Shown here piece by piece: positions 1 to 8,850 of a DNA stretch of 64,000 bases. Under the pieces are notes generated by a model. It was not told the DNA's origin. It saw nothing but the letters and a program-made list of their open reading frames with translations, and did not search any database. Within the stretch, counting starts at the first letter, position 1, and every line of letters begins with the position of its first letter. Source of the DNA: Candidatus Nanoarchaeia archaeon (GTDB lineage: Archaea > Nanobdellota > Nanobdellia > Woesearchaeales > SKIA01). Made by a program: the position numbers and the translations under genes. The stretch is taken from contig JANQNG010000031.1 of the NCBI GenBank assembly GCA_028279685.1, positions 1 to 64,000 of the forward strand, written 5' to 3'.

Positions 1-156
1 AGCAATCTGACCAGTCGCCTGCTTACCAGTTGCCAACGCCTTCTCCTGCAAGCTTCCCGCAGTTGTAATCAACACACCAGCAGCAACCGCAGCCACCAAA
101 AGGAGCGCTATAAAGATAATCAGCGTTCCAACACCCATCTCAGCCTTTTTTTTCAT
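1..156 (-). CDS. archaellin (archaeal flagellin), N-terminal part only
   Basis: Only the first 52 codons are in the window; the gene runs off the left edge. The start ATG (complement of 154-156) follows a GAGGTGAT Shine-Dalgarno. The N-terminus reads [14 protein letters not shown] followed by a long hydrophobic Ala/Val/Leu helix, which is the class III signal peptide and assembly helix of archaellins. The prepilin-type peptidase would be expected to cut before the Met-Gly-Val-Gly. It is nearly identical to the N-terminus of the gene just upstream on the same strand (167-757), so the two form a tandem pair. Subunits of the rotating archaellum filament are often encoded in such multicopy arrays. 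The C-terminal half cannot be assessed here. Confidence 0.88.
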   Translation of the reverse strand, partial: MKKKAEMGVGTLIIFIALLLVAAVAAGVLITTAGSLQEKALATGKQATGQIA

Positions 157-166
157 TATAATCACC

Positions 167-757
167 TCATGGATACAAGTATTCCCTCGTTGCACTCATC
201 ACATCTGGCGTATTGAAGGAAGTTAATGTTGGACTACCAATCTTCGGAATGAAACTAAATCGAATTGGCTGATCGCTTCCGATACTTGATTGGCTATCAA
301 AATTAATTCTTACAACATCACCTTTCTGAAGATTGCCGCTTGCCCAGTTTGAGCCTTTTTGCAAATATTCAACGCCAAACGTTCCGTTATCATTAGCAGG
401 ATCAACAAAATCACCAGTTGTGCTGCTATCGATAATCATTGTTTGCGTCTCAGACAGCGTACTGAACGTAATTGTCACATCGCTGAATTTGATCTTATCG
501 CTACCAGGGGATAACTTCATGATCACACTAAAGTTCTCAATATCATTATTACTGGTAGAAGATGCATCAACTGCACTAACTTCTACCACTTCAGCGTGCG
601 TAGCAATCATGGCCGTAGCCTGCTTACCAGTTGTCAGCGCTTTCTCCTGCAATGTACCTGCTGTATTTATCAGAACACCAGCAGCAACCGCAGCAACTAA
701 TAGAAGCGCAATAAAAATTATTAGAGTACCAACACCCATCTCAGCTTTCTTCTGCAT
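167..757 (-). CDS. archaellin (archaeal flagellin) FlaB-type
   Basis: This 196-residue secreted subunit of the archaellum filament starts [14 protein letters not shown] and has an uninterrupted hydrophobic helix to about residue 35, the hallmark of the class III signal peptide. The rest is Ser/Thr/Asp-rich and ends in Tyr-Leu-Tyr-Pro. The open frame continues three codons upstream to a GTG, but that codon lies inside the GAGGTG ribosome-binding site, so the ATG at 755-757 is the better start. The length is normal for an archaellin. The stop codon sits about 10 bp from the start of the next archaellin, so the two are probably co-transcribed. A type IV pilin is possible, but the [10 protein letters not shown] core fits archaellins best. 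Confidence 0.88.
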   Translation of the reverse strand: MQKKAEMGVGTLIIFIALLLVAAVAAGVLINTAGTLQEKALTTGKQATAMIATHAEVVEVSAVDASSTSNNDIENFSVIMKLSPGSDKIKFSDVTITFSTLSETQTMIIDSSTTGDFVDPANDNGTFGVEYLQKGSNWASGNLQKGDVVRINFDSQSSIGSDQPIRFSFIPKIGSPTLTSFNTPDVMSATREYLYP

Positions 758-928
758 GCGAAACACCTCTCACATATTTCCTTGAGTTTGTAGTATACAA
801 ACGTAACAAATTCGTATACTCATGTGTTTTTTTGATTATGTCATATATAAATGTTTCTATTTTTTCCGTATTACAGAAAATAAAAAATATCCTTATGGAC
901 AATAATTCAGTTTACCGTGGAGAAATAA

Positions 929-3900
929 CTAGAGAACATCGAACCCTATTTTAAATGATTTTCCTTTGATCTTTTCTGAGGATAAATTCTTAAATGAACC
1001 TTTGATTCTACCAATATCTATGTTTTGAGCACCTATTTTTTCTAGGTATTGATTTAACATGTTCCCTAAGACGTACTCCGTCTCAATAGTAAGAGTTATT
1101 TTCTGATCCTTTGTTAGCCCAGCTTTCTTCCTAAGGCTCTGGATTCTCCTAACCAATTCTCTAGCGTAACCTTCCTTCTCAAGCTGCTCATCAAGCACCT
1201 TATAAAGATAGATACTGCCCTTCGAGAATTCTCCAAGAGCATATTCCTCAGGAAGGATCTTTGTGATAACAAGATGTTCTTGTTCAAGCTCAAAATTCTT
1301 GATCTTCAGCGGTTTTCCTGTCTTTAGCTGATCAATGAGGATACTCTTATCTTCATTGATGGCCACAACAACATCTCCCGTATCAGTACCAAAAGTTTTC
1401 CCTAAACTCCTGTAATCTGGTTTAATCTCATAATTACAGGAAAGCGTATCAAATACTAGCTCTTTCACATTCGTCTGAGTTTTGATGAGACTGCCATATT
1501 TTTTCACCGCTGCTTGCACAGATTCCTCTGACGAGTCAACCAATACTTTTGCTGAAGGCCACCTCACACCTAATTGTGCATTATCTCTCGCAGCAAGAAT
1601 AGCACTAATCACTTCTTGAACTATAGAAAATTCTTTTTCTAGCGGTTCATCAATATATGATTTTTCCACAATAGGCCAAGAACACATATGAATTGATTCT
1701 TCTGTGCATTGCATAATATCTTTAATTTCCTGATATATATGTTCTGATGTAAATGGTAATACAGGAGCAAATAATAATGCTCCCTTTGATAACACTTCCC
1801 CTATAACTGTTATAATCTTTTCTTTTGTCGCAGTGTCTCCTTGGACAAATTGTTCTCTAATTAACTGAATATAGGTTCTCGAAAGATCTAGTAATAATGA
1901 TTCAACAAGTGAAGGAAGTTTATCAAGCATATAACTATCCATACATGTTGTTGCTATTTGTATTGTTGTTTGCAATCGTGAAAGAATATATTTTTCTTCA
2001 AGTCCTAATGTGAAATCTTTCAGTTGTTTTGGTTTACATCCTGATATTTTCACTAAATCTTTGAAATATTTTGTTAAATTCACATATACTGAAAGATTAC
2101 GATACTTCAATGCAATTTCATCCCAAGAAAAAGAAATATTTTCTCCAGCAGGAATAGAACAGGTATAATATCTCACTGTATCTATACCATATTTCTCTGA
2201 GATTTCATCAGGAGATATGATATTCCCTAATGACTTACTCATTTTAACGCCACCAATACCTTGAAGCATACCATGTACATAGACATTATTAAAACAATCT
2301 CTGTCGAATGCTAGAAATGAACAAATGTTTAACATATTAAACCAGAGTTTTGTTTGTTCTGTTGCTTCAAGGATAAAATCTGCGGGAAATAGTTTTTCGA
2401 AATCTTCTTTGTTCTGAGGATAACGTAAACAATTCCATGATGCTGTTCCTGCGTCAATCCAAACATCAAGCACATCAGGTAATCTTTTGTATGTTTTGCC
2501 ATCTTTTTTGAATGTTACTTGATCAATCCAAGGTTTATGTAATGAAGCAGGAACTTTTCCACCAAGTTCTTCTAATTCTTTCATTGATCCAACAACAATC
2601 ACATCTTCTTCATCCTGTTCATTCACCCAAATAGGAACAGGTGTTCCCCAAAATCGTTGTTTTGTTATAGAATTGTCTCTGAGATGTTCCGTCCAGTCAT
2701 CATACATCTTACCTGCTCTCTTTGGCACCCAAAGCACGTCTTTGTTTGCCTTAAGCATTTTCTCTTTTATGGCTTCTAACTTGAAAAACCATTGCTTCGT
2801 AGCCCTAAAAATCACAGGCTGCTTACAACGCCAACAATGAGGATAGTCATGTGTGTATTCTGCTTTTGCTGCTAATGCATTTTTTTCATCAATAACTTTA
2901 ATGAAATAATCATCATCTGTTTTTGCTTTCTTCTTGGAAAGCAAACCAACATTATCAGGATAATACCCATATTCATCCAAGAAATTAAACGCCGGAAGAT
3001 TATTTCTGTATCCTACTTCATAATCTTCAGGACCACAACCAGGAGCACAATGGACTAATCCTGTTCCTGCTGAAGTATCAACATATTCTTTTGAAAGTAA
3101 AATAGAAAATGCTTTTGGATGATTTTTCTTTATTTCTGTGTAATCTACCTCACCATCCATAGGATCATCATAATGTTTTCCTTCGAGCTCTTTTCCTAGA
3201 ACAGTCTTTTTTACGGTTAACTTTTTTTCTGATGCAAGTTCTACTCGTTCTACCAATTCTTTTGCAATAATCCATATTTCTTTCGTACCTTCAACTGCGC
3301 AATAGCAATATTCCATTTCTGGATTAACCATAACAGCAAGATTTAATGCGATTGTCCACGGTGTTGTTGTCCAGACAAGATAGAAGGTATTGGGATCTTC
3401 ATGTGATTTTAATTTTACATAAATAGATTCTTCTGTGAGTTCTTTGTATTCACATTCGTGCTTTGCAGTAGCAGTTGCACAATCTGCACACCAAGGTAAT
3501 GTTCGTAATCCTTTGTAGACTAATCCTTTTTCATAGGCGCGTTTGATCATCCACCATTCCCCTTCCATGTACTTATTCGTGACAGGCATATACGGATCGT
3601 CTTCATCCATCCAGACTCCTAAATTTCTGAATTCAATACTCATCGCTTTTGCGTTATCTCTCGCCCATTGTTCACATTCTCTTGCGAATTTTTCTTCTCC
3701 GAACTTTTTGACATCTTCTTTATCTTTCAATCCTAGTTTAGCTTGTACTTTAAGTTCTGTAGGCAATCCATGCATATCATAGCCTCTTCTATCCCAAACA
3801 TCAAAGCCACGCATACGTTTGTACTTCAACACCATATCTTTCAATGCATTATTCCAAGCAGTACCTAAATGAATTTTTCCAGTAGTATAAGGAGGTCCTT

Positions 3901-4036
3901 CTAGAAAATAGAACGGTTGCTTGCCTTGATTTTTTGCTTTCGCCTTCGGATAGATATTCTTCTTCTCCCAGAATTCTTTGATAGTATTATTTATCTTAAT
4001 CAACCCTGCTGGATCCACTCTTTGATTTTCGGCCAT
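929..4036 (-). CDS. ileS: isoleucyl-tRNA synthetase
   Basis: This class Ia aminoacyl-tRNA synthetase charges tRNA-Ile in the cytoplasm. Its length (1035 residues) is normal for archaeal IleRS. The HIGH signature is HLGT near residue 56 and the KMSKS loop is KMSKSLGN near residue 597. The CP1 editing domain lies between them, with an inserted zinc-type cluster (WCADC) and a second CWRC pair. The C-terminus holds the anticodon-binding helical domain and an archaeal-type extension. A TATA-like ATTAATATAC lies about 29 bp before the ATG. The nearest upstream gene is tRNA-Ile(UAU), so enzyme and one of its substrates are neighbours. No missing motif was seen. Confidence 0.97.
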   Translation of the reverse strand: MAENQRVDPAGLIKINNTIKEFWEKKNIYPKAKAKNQGKQPFYFLEGPPYTTGKIHLGTAWNNALKDMVLKYKRMRGFDVWDRRGYDMHGLPTELKVQAKLGLKDKEDVKKFGEEKFARECEQWARDNAKAMSIEFRNLGVWMDEDDPYMPVTNKYMEGEWWMIKRAYEKGLVYKGLRTLPWCADCATATAKHECEYKELTEESIYVKLKSHEDPNTFYLVWTTTPWTIALNLAVMVNPEMEYCYCAVEGTKEIWIIAKELVERVELASEKKLTVKKTVLGKELEGKHYDDPMDGEVDYTEIKKNHPKAFSILLSKEYVDTSAGTGLVHCAPGCGPEDYEVGYRNNLPAFNFLDEYGYYPDNVGLLSKKKAKTDDDYFIKVIDEKNALAAKAEYTHDYPHCWRCKQPVIFRATKQWFFKLEAIKEKMLKANKDVLWVPKRAGKMYDDWTEHLRDNSITKQRFWGTPVPIWVNEQDEEDVIVVGSMKELEELGGKVPASLHKPWIDQVTFKKDGKTYKRLPDVLDVWIDAGTASWNCLRYPQNKEDFEKLFPADFILEATEQTKLWFNMLNICSFLAFDRDCFNNVYVHGMLQGIGGVKMSKSLGNIISPDEISEKYGIDTVRYYTCSIPAGENISFSWDEIALKYRNLSVYVNLTKYFKDLVKISGCKPKQLKDFTLGLEEKYILSRLQTTIQIATTCMDSYMLDKLPSLVESLLLDLSRTYIQLIREQFVQGDTATKEKIITVIGEVLSKGALLFAPVLPFTSEHIYQEIKDIMQCTEESIHMCSWPIVEKSYIDEPLEKEFSIVQEVISAILAARDNAQLGVRWPSAKVLVDSSEESVQAAVKKYGSLIKTQTNVKELVFDTLSCNYEIKPDYRSLGKTFGTDTGDVVVAINEDKSILIDQLKTGKPLKIKNFELEQEHLVITKILPEEYALGEFSKGSIYLYKVLDEQLEKEGYARELVRRIQSLRKKAGLTKDQKITLTIETEYVLGNMLNQYLEKIGAQNIDIGRIKGSFKNLSSEKIKGKSFKIGFDVL

Positions 4037-4118
4037 ACTATCTTCAGTCCTTTATCTTTTGTATATTAATTGAAAAGTGAGCCAAAGTCCAAAAGGACTT
4101 TGTACATACACTTTGGTG

Positions 4119-4230
4119 TATGAGCCTGCCGGGATTCCCACATAAGGAAACTCCGCTACGCTCCATCTCCTTATCAACCTTAGGTCTACTTGACACTTAC
4201 GGTCAAGTAGCCCAAATTGTTGATTAATAT
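4119..4230 (-). repeat. tRNA-Ile 3'-end copy plus hairpins, downstream of the tRNA
   Basis: On the minus strand, directly after tRNA-Ile, two palindromes follow. The first has stem CTACTTGAC/GTCAAGTAG (4186-4210) and the second ATAAGGA/TCCTTAT (4142-4174). They are followed by a second copy of the tRNA 3' end and its flank: plus-strand TATGAGCCTGCCGGGATT occurs at both 4119-4136 and 4229-4246. Further out, at about 4085-4118, lie hairpins including CAAAGTCC/GGACTTTG. The first palindrome matches one downstream of tRNA-Val (10390-10413) with a C:G to T:A compensatory change. Confidence 0.8.
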
Positions 4231-4356
4231 GAGCCTGCCGGGATTTGAACCCGGGACCTCCGGCTTGCTTAGTTGCAAGCGTGAATAGATCGCTGCCATA
4301 TAAGACCGGCGCTCTAATTGCCCATTTTTTGATACTCCAGGCTGAGCAACAGGCTC
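4231..4356 (-). tRNA. tRNA-Ile(UAU) with two introns (anticodon loop and D-loop)
   Basis: The acceptor arms GAGCCTG and CAGGCTC pair perfectly, and the T-arm is CCGGG-TTCAAAT-CCCGG. A 33-nt intron (4266-4298) lies between positions 37 and 38. Exon CTTA pairs with intron TAAG, flanked by 3-nt bulges TAT and CAA, which is a canonical bulge-helix-bulge. Splicing gives the loop CTTATAA, anticodon UAU. A second 19-nt insertion (4318-4336) sits in the D-loop. Its exon GCCT pairs with intron GGGC, with bulges GGA and AAT, and removal gives the standard D-arm GCTCAGCCTGGTTAGAGC. A TATA-like TTTTTAAAC at about 4380-4390 (minus) is correctly spaced from the 5' end. Confidence 0.88.
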
Positions 4357-4416
4357 ATACCAGCAGAAAAACCTAATTGAGTTTAAAAACATTGTCCTTA
4401 GAGACTTGTAGAATTA

Positions 4417-4440
4417 AGCACTACTGCGCTCCTTGTCATG
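4417..4440 (-). repeat. half copy of the ~100-bp stem/box repeat family
   Basis: GCACTACTGCGCTCC matches the box-B end of the family (reverse complement GGAGCGCAGTAGTGC). The partner arm GCAGTAGTGC is absent nearby, so this looks like a truncated copy next to the full copy at 4472-4570. Confidence 0.6.
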
Positions 4441-4471
4441 ATGACACTACCAAAGCAATAATTTCCATATT

Positions 4472-4570
4472 AGCAATGCCTCGCTCCATGTCGCTTGTAC
4501 AGCCTGATAAGAAATCCTAGATTATACTAAGTCAATAAGTTAATCGAGTATTACGCTGGGAGGCATTGCT
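4472..4570 (-). repeat. stem/box repeat, copy 1
   Basis: A perfect 11-bp terminal inverted repeat AGCAATGCCTC/GAGGCATTGCT encloses the two conserved boxes of the family. Read on the minus strand they are box A CCCAGCGTAATACTCG and box B ATGGAGCG. The element lies between tRNA-Ile and the 3' end of a small membrane-protein gene. Confidence 0.85.
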
Positions 4571-4592
4571 AACACCTGATGTTGCCTAATCT

Positions 4593-4811
4593 TCAATAAT
4601 ACCTATGATACCCTCCACTAACCAGCATCAGCAGCCCTGCAACAACAGTAACCACCGCAGTAATTATCGAGAAATACCATTCATCAATAAAAAAAGCATG
4701 AATAAAATCCATCAAATAAAGCAAGGCAATAACACCAATGGCTATCAATATGAACGCCAAGAATGATCTTATTTTACGAAAAGGATCTTCGTGTCTATAA
4801 CGCCGAAACAT
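4593..4811 (-). CDS. small membrane protein, two TM helices
   Basis: This 72-residue protein has a basic N-terminus (MFRRYRHEDPFRK) and two hydrophobic stretches, at about residues 19-40 and 47-64, joined by a short acidic/aromatic turn. I chose the ATG at 4809-4811 because a GAGGTGA ribosome-binding site precedes it; the frame extends upstream only to a TTG. The start lies 8 bp after the stop of the larger membrane protein upstream (4819-6249), so the pair is very likely co-transcribed and translationally coupled. No family is recognised. The context suggests an accessory subunit of the upstream protein. Confidence 0.7.
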   Translation of the reverse strand: MFRRYRHEDPFRKIRSFLAFILIAIGVIALLYLMDFIHAFFIDEWYFSIITAVVTVVAGLLMLVSGGYHRYY

Positions 4812-4818
4812 CTTCACC

Positions 4819-6249
4819 TCAGTTGGCAAGTGTCAACTCATTCGAATGAGTTTTCCTCTTTTTGCCTGATGTTGTGATAAACGTAGCAGTCATACTTGGC
4901 AAGAAGATATCTCCTGCAAGTTTGAGTTGAGACTTGACTGTATATGTGATAATTCTTTCTTCGAAAGGATCTATGCTCTCAATATTCCAATGTGCATATG
5001 TCATCTTTTTTCTTTTCACAATCTTCGTTGGAGCTATTGTTCCTAACTGTTTCTTTTTCTCAATCTCAACAAGACCTGCAACTCTATCAATAACTTCTAT
5101 GCCAGTAATCTGTTGTGAGCTTCTGTTTCTGATGAACAATCTTATTTTCAGCTCTGAAATACCTTCTTTCTCCTTACCAATAACTTTTGCCTGCTTCGAA
5201 AGCACTAATGGACTGCGAAGGAGAAAATACAGAAGAGTCACCACAGCAAGAATAATGATCACTATAGGAATAAGTCTATAATTTTCCACTCTCGTTACTT
5301 CAATGCTGCTTCTCGGTTCAACATCTTCTGTCCACATAAAATAAGAAACACCATCTTCACGAAGATATTCTGCTGAAGGATACGTTGATGTGAAAAGTTT
5401 TCTGAACCAATTAGACTCTACTTTAACGGTAAATGTATTCGGCGCATTACCATCATTGTAAATTGTTCTCTTGAACTCATTCCTAAACAAGAATGATTTC
5501 TTCATCTCTTCCGGCTTGAGCTCTGAGAAACCTTCTACTTGGAGTTGTCTTTCAACTTCTGCAGCACGGTCATCACCACAATACAAAGCAGTAGTAAATT
5601 TGTACGTTCCTGGTTCTGTGTATGGAGGAATCTCAGCAAGTATTTGTGTTGTTTTCTCTTCAAGTGGCCCGAGACTGATATTGTATTCTTTAGAGAAAAG
5701 TTCACTCGTTATCATTACTTTGATCATGTTTCCTGAATTGTCTCTTGCATTCCTATTTCTATAGTAGATGTCCATAGGAACAATCTCCCTAGGATCTGCA
5801 CTCAAAGGCATGCTTGTATTCATCGCAATAGAACAGACATATTCATGACCTGTGGCATCATATGATTTCACGTAAACAGGCAGGTTTGCTTCAAGAATGG
5901 ACTTTTGCGCTTCTCCGATAGGATAATTAACTGATCTGACACGAATAATAACTACTTTTGGTCCTAATGAAATAGTGCTTTTTGGATCAATAATAAGTGT
6001 AAATGAAGAAGAACTCTGAGCAGGAACATCAACCGTAATTCTTGGCTTCACGAGAATCCATTGAGGATCTGGAGAAGAAATAGTATAGGCATCATCACCA
6101 TTCTGGTGATTAGTAATGGTAACATTAAATTCAGCAGCCTCATCGTAGAATATCCTATTAGTAATAGGTTCTATTGAGATATCGAAGCCTGCAGCTAGCG
6201 CTAATGGCACTAAAAGCAGTACAATCAGCGGTATCAGCAGCACTCTCAT
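4819..6249 (-). CDS. single-pass membrane protein with secreted beta-rich ectodomain
   Basis: The 476-residue protein has a clear signal peptide (MRVLLIPLIVLLLVPLALA, cleavage near residue 19). An ectodomain of about 300 residues has the alternating pattern of NEW3/CARDB-like Ig folds (YTISSPDPQWILVKP; SSSSFTLIIDPKSTI). One TM helix lies near residues 327-346, followed by a basic cytoplasmic beta-rich domain of about 130 residues. The architecture resembles archaeal COG1470-type surface proteins, but a specific function is not evident. It is followed by the small two-TM protein at 4593-4811. Confidence 0.72.
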   Translation of the reverse strand: MRVLLIPLIVLLLVPLALAAGFDISIEPITNRIFYDEAAEFNVTITNHQNGDDAYTISSPDPQWILVKPRITVDVPAQSSSSFTLIIDPKSTISLGPKVVIIRVRSVNYPIGEAQKSILEANLPVYVKSYDATGHEYVCSIAMNTSMPLSADPREIVPMDIYYRNRNARDNSGNMIKVMITSELFSKEYNISLGPLEEKTTQILAEIPPYTEPGTYKFTTALYCGDDRAAEVERQLQVEGFSELKPEEMKKSFLFRNEFKRTIYNDGNAPNTFTVKVESNWFRKLFTSTYPSAEYLREDGVSYFMWTEDVEPRSSIEVTRVENYRLIPIVIIILAVVTLLYFLLRSPLVLSKQAKVIGKEKEGISELKIRLFIRNRSSQQITGIEVIDRVAGLVEIEKKKQLGTIAPTKIVKRKKMTYAHWNIESIDPFEERIITYTVKSQLKLAGDIFLPSMTATFITTSGKKRKTHSNELTLAN

Positions 6250-6345
6250 TGTTTTCCCCTCTGTGCAATGGTTATACGATTGTGAGTTTATATACTTTTC
6301 TGTTTAGAAAAGAGCTTTAACATAGCGAAATTAACAATAAAAAAA

Positions 6346-6708
6346 CTAAGAAGAATTGCCCATTATATAACCAAATCCAAATCCTAGCAATTCAGCAATC
6401 AAAGATTTGACTGTGTTTATTCCAGTCTCTACAGCAATTCCTCCAGCAGAATAAACAGACTCAATCTCTTCTCCTTGCTCTGGAGCAAAATGATGAAGTC
6501 TCGTATCGACTGAGCTTTTGGTCGCAATCATCAAAACAGGTGTTAAAATTGCAGGCAAAGCAGTAGGGGCATACGTCGCAATATCTCCAAGAGTACCAAT
6601 GTCAATTCCTTTTGCCTTATTATACCCAACATATATCCCTGCTGCAAAAGGAATAACTTCATAGGGTATAATCGTTCTATTGTTTACCTGTAAAATATTT
6701 AACCCCAT
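6346..6708 (-). CDS. hypothetical membrane protein, 120 aa
   Basis: No family is recognised. The protein is moderately hydrophobic, with candidate membrane segments at about residues 14-30 and 46-64 and a glycine-rich C-terminus (AELLGFGFGYIMGNSS). The acidic stretch EQGEEIES lies in the middle. It has its own ATG and is separated by more than 35 bp from the glycosyltransferase-like gene upstream on the same strand. Only its coding-like composition supports it as a real gene. Confidence 0.6.
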   Translation of the reverse strand: MGLNILQVNNRTIIPYEVIPFAAGIYVGYNKAKGIDIGTLGDIATYAPTALPAILTPVLMIATKSSVDTRLHHFAPEQGEEIESVYSAGGIAVETGINTVKSLIAELLGFGFGYIMGNSS

Positions 6709-6743
6709 ATCGATGAGATTCCTCAGAACTATATAAATCTTCC

Positions 6744-7448
6744 CTACTTAGTGACGTCTCCCCAATGAGTATGATAATGTTCAGCGCGTATACTGCTATC
6801 AAGCCAAAGCGTATAACCTAATTTCCTTGCATCCATACAAAAAAACATGTCATCGAATGCCTTTTTTTCAGGTTCATACCTGAACTCAATTTTCTCAAGC
6901 ACCTCTCTTGCAATAAGTACACAACCCACTCCAATAGCACCCACTTCAATTAAGCCCACATTAATTGTTTGCTCAGGATTAGCTCGTTTCACTTTACCAT
7001 CTTTTGTTTTCAACCAAACTAATGGCAACTCTACAAGAACTGATTTTCTTTCTTTTGTCTCTTTATGTTCTAGTGCAAGCACTTGTTTCTTACCATAATA
7101 TCCCGCAACTATTTTCTTATTATGAGCGAGCAATCTTTTTATCGTATCAGGAGGAACAACAATATCTTGTTCGAGAGAAAAGAAATAATCATACTCTCCT
7201 TCAAGTGCTCTTTGTTTGATGAGGTTTCGCGATCTCACAATACGTTCTCTCGCAGATTCAACATAAGAAATTCGTTCAATAGGAATTCCTATTTTTTTGA
7301 GTTCTTTGTAGAATGCATCATCTGGAGAATTATCAACAAGAAGTAGATCATAATTAGCATAATCAAATTGCTTCACAGCATCAATATACCTCTGTAAGCA
7401 ATATCGGTATCTGCTATGAGTAGGACACCCCACTAAAACCTTTGCCAT
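6744..7448 (-). CDS. family 2-like glycosyltransferase
   Basis: The protein has the GT-A pattern. It opens with a beta strand (MAKVLVGCPTHSRYRY), then YDLLLVDNSPDD, and a DxD-like metal/nucleotide site in SLEQDIVVPPDTIKRLL. The C-terminus has FDDMFFCMDARKLGY and a histidine-rich end. It probably transfers a sugar from a nucleotide donor on the cytoplasmic face. The frame opens 15 codons earlier at a GTG, but a TATA-like element centred near 7507 would start transcription downstream of that codon, so I placed the start at the ATG of 7446-7448. The divergent gene at 7531 shares this promoter region. Confidence 0.78.
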   Translation of the reverse strand: MAKVLVGCPTHSRYRYCLQRYIDAVKQFDYANYDLLLVDNSPDDAFYKELKKIGIPIERISYVESARERIVRSRNLIKQRALEGEYDYFFSLEQDIVVPPDTIKRLLAHNKKIVAGYYGKKQVLALEHKETKERKSVLVELPLVWLKTKDGKVKRANPEQTINVGLIEVGAIGVGCVLIAREVLEKIEFRYEPEKKAFDDMFFCMDARKLGYTLWLDSSIRAEHYHTHWGDVTK

Positions 7449-7530
7449 CCTTTGTTGAATATCTTTTGTTTTATAAGGATTCTTGTTAGCCACCCATTAA
7501 CTTTTTAAATCTGACAGAAATGAATAACCA

Positions 7531-7929
7531 ATGGTGAAAAAGAAAGCTAAAGAGAAACAATGGGTAAAACTTCTCGTGTACGGATTTCTACTTTGGCTTG
7601 TTCCTTTTTTAGTGAGTGTTGCTATGAATAGCTTACATAAGAGCCAGCCTTTCTTTTTCCAATCTATTATGGCCGTAGTACTTTCATTAGCAGGAATGTT
7701 TTTTATTGTAGTGTATCTTAGCTCAGTCAAGAAGAATTTCTTCCATGAAAGCGTCATGCTTGGAATTTTTTGGTTATTACTCAACATAATTTTTGACATA
7801 GTAATTCTCGTCCCTATGAAAAACATGAACTTAGTACAATACATAACTGACATCGGACTTCGTTATATTACTATACCTATTATGAGCACTGGTTTCGGAT
7901 ATTATCTTGAACGCCATCATTGCAAATAG
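7531..7929 (+). CDS. polytopic membrane protein, four TM helices
   Basis: This 132-residue protein has a basic start (MVKKKAKEKQ), four hydrophobic segments and a short hydrophilic tail. The segments lie at about residues 14-32, 42-63, 74-95 and 103-124. No family is recognised; the spacing resembles small archaeal DUF membrane proteins. A TTTTTAAAT box at 7502-7510 lies 25 bp before the ATG, consistent with a leaderless transcript. The antisense frame over the same DNA looks like a shadow. The next gene (7960) is a channel-like protein in the same direction 30 bp later, so the two may be co-transcribed. Confidence 0.75.
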   Translation: MVKKKAKEKQWVKLLVYGFLLWLVPFLVSVAMNSLHKSQPFFFQSIMAVVLSLAGMFFIVVYLSSVKKNFFHESVMLGIFWLLLNIIFDIVILVPMKNMNLVQYITDIGLRYITIPIMSTGFGYYLERHHCK

Positions 7930-7959
7930 ATTTTTATAGATTGAATTCTAAAATTCAAT

Positions 7960-8820
7960 GTGGTCATTAGAAAAAAATTTTTAGACGTTCAATATCCTAA
8001 GCTACTTAAGTTCATTAATGCAGTATCATTTCTTCATATATTTCTTTTATGGTTAGCACTTAACTTGATTTTTTCATTTTTCTACTTCTTCATATCACTT
8101 TGGCCAGGACATGGTTTACTTTTTATTAATGGGTCATCAAGTTTTGATTTTGTAGGTTTTCTCAATGCGCTCTACTTCAGTTTTATTACTTCAACAGGAG
8201 TTGGCTATGGCGATATTGTACCTATGGGCACAAGTAAATTCTTGACTGTTGTTGAAGTTATTATGGAATTAGTATTATATGGTATTTTGGTATCTAAATT
8301 AGTCGGATTAAAACAAGAGATTATGCTCAAAGAAATATACACTATTACCTTCGAAGAGAATATTAATCGTTTGCGCGCAAGCATGTTTCTTCTAAGAAGC
8401 GATATGTCTCGATTTATTGATAAAATAGAATCAAAAACACTGAAAAAAAGAGAGTTGAGTGATTTATCATTGCAGTTTTATAATTTTGAAAAAAGTATGA
8501 AGGATATTGCCCGCGTTATCTGCTCAAGAGATAAACACGGATTTCTGCAGAAATTAGATGACTTTAAGCTCGAATTGATTATTGATAGTTTGCATCGAAC
8601 TTTTTCAAGATTGATTGACTTCATTGAAGCATTAGATAAACACAAAATATCGTATAAGAAAACTATCATCAATGAGAGTGTTAATTCCATCCTCAATGAT
8701 CTTGATAAAATACTCAGCGAAAAAAGATTGGAGAAAGATACGCGTATTGCCGATAGAGTTGAAGAATTAAGAAAGATTGAGAAGCATTTGAAGAAAATTG
8801 ATTTTAAGATAGAGAAATAG
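7960..8820 (+). CDS. two-TM potassium channel-like protein
   Basis: The selectivity filter STGVGYGDIVP is at about residues 78-88, inside a re-entrant pore loop. It is flanked by TM1 (about 22-48) and TM2 (about 93-115), the KcsA-like core of K+ channels. The remaining 170 residues are charged and helical, with strong coiled-coil character (KHLKKIDFKIEK at the end), and probably form a cytoplasmic gating or tetramerisation bundle. No RCK/TrkA nucleotide-binding motif is visible. The start is GTG. The acidic/basic heptad pattern of the tail is unlike the standard RCK tail of archaeal MthK channels. Confidence 0.87.
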   Translation: MVIRKKFLDVQYPKLLKFINAVSFLHIFLLWLALNLIFSFFYFFISLWPGHGLLFINGSSSFDFVGFLNALYFSFITSTGVGYGDIVPMGTSKFLTVVEVIMELVLYGILVSKLVGLKQEIMLKEIYTITFEENINRLRASMFLLRSDMSRFIDKIESKTLKKRELSDLSLQFYNFEKSMKDIARVICSRDKHGFLQKLDDFKLELIIDSLHRTFSRLIDFIEALDKHKISYKKTIINESVNSILNDLDKILSEKRLEKDTRIADRVEELRKIEKHLKKIDFKIEK

Positions 8821-8830
8821 TTATTTAAAT
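8821..8830 (+). promoter_or_regulatory. TATA box of trm1
   Basis: TTATTTAAAT is centred 25 bp before the trm1 ATG with no Shine-Dalgarno between. It implies a leaderless mRNA. Confidence 0.65.
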
Positions 8831-8850
8831 CGTGTCATATTACTTTTTCT

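Noticed and set aside
4186-4392. Small open frame over tRNA-Ile
   Set aside because: It coincides with the tRNA and its introns.
7497-7853. Minus-strand open frame opposite the four-TM protein
   Set aside because: The plus-strand frame has clear TM periodicity and a correctly placed TATA box; the minus frame has neither.
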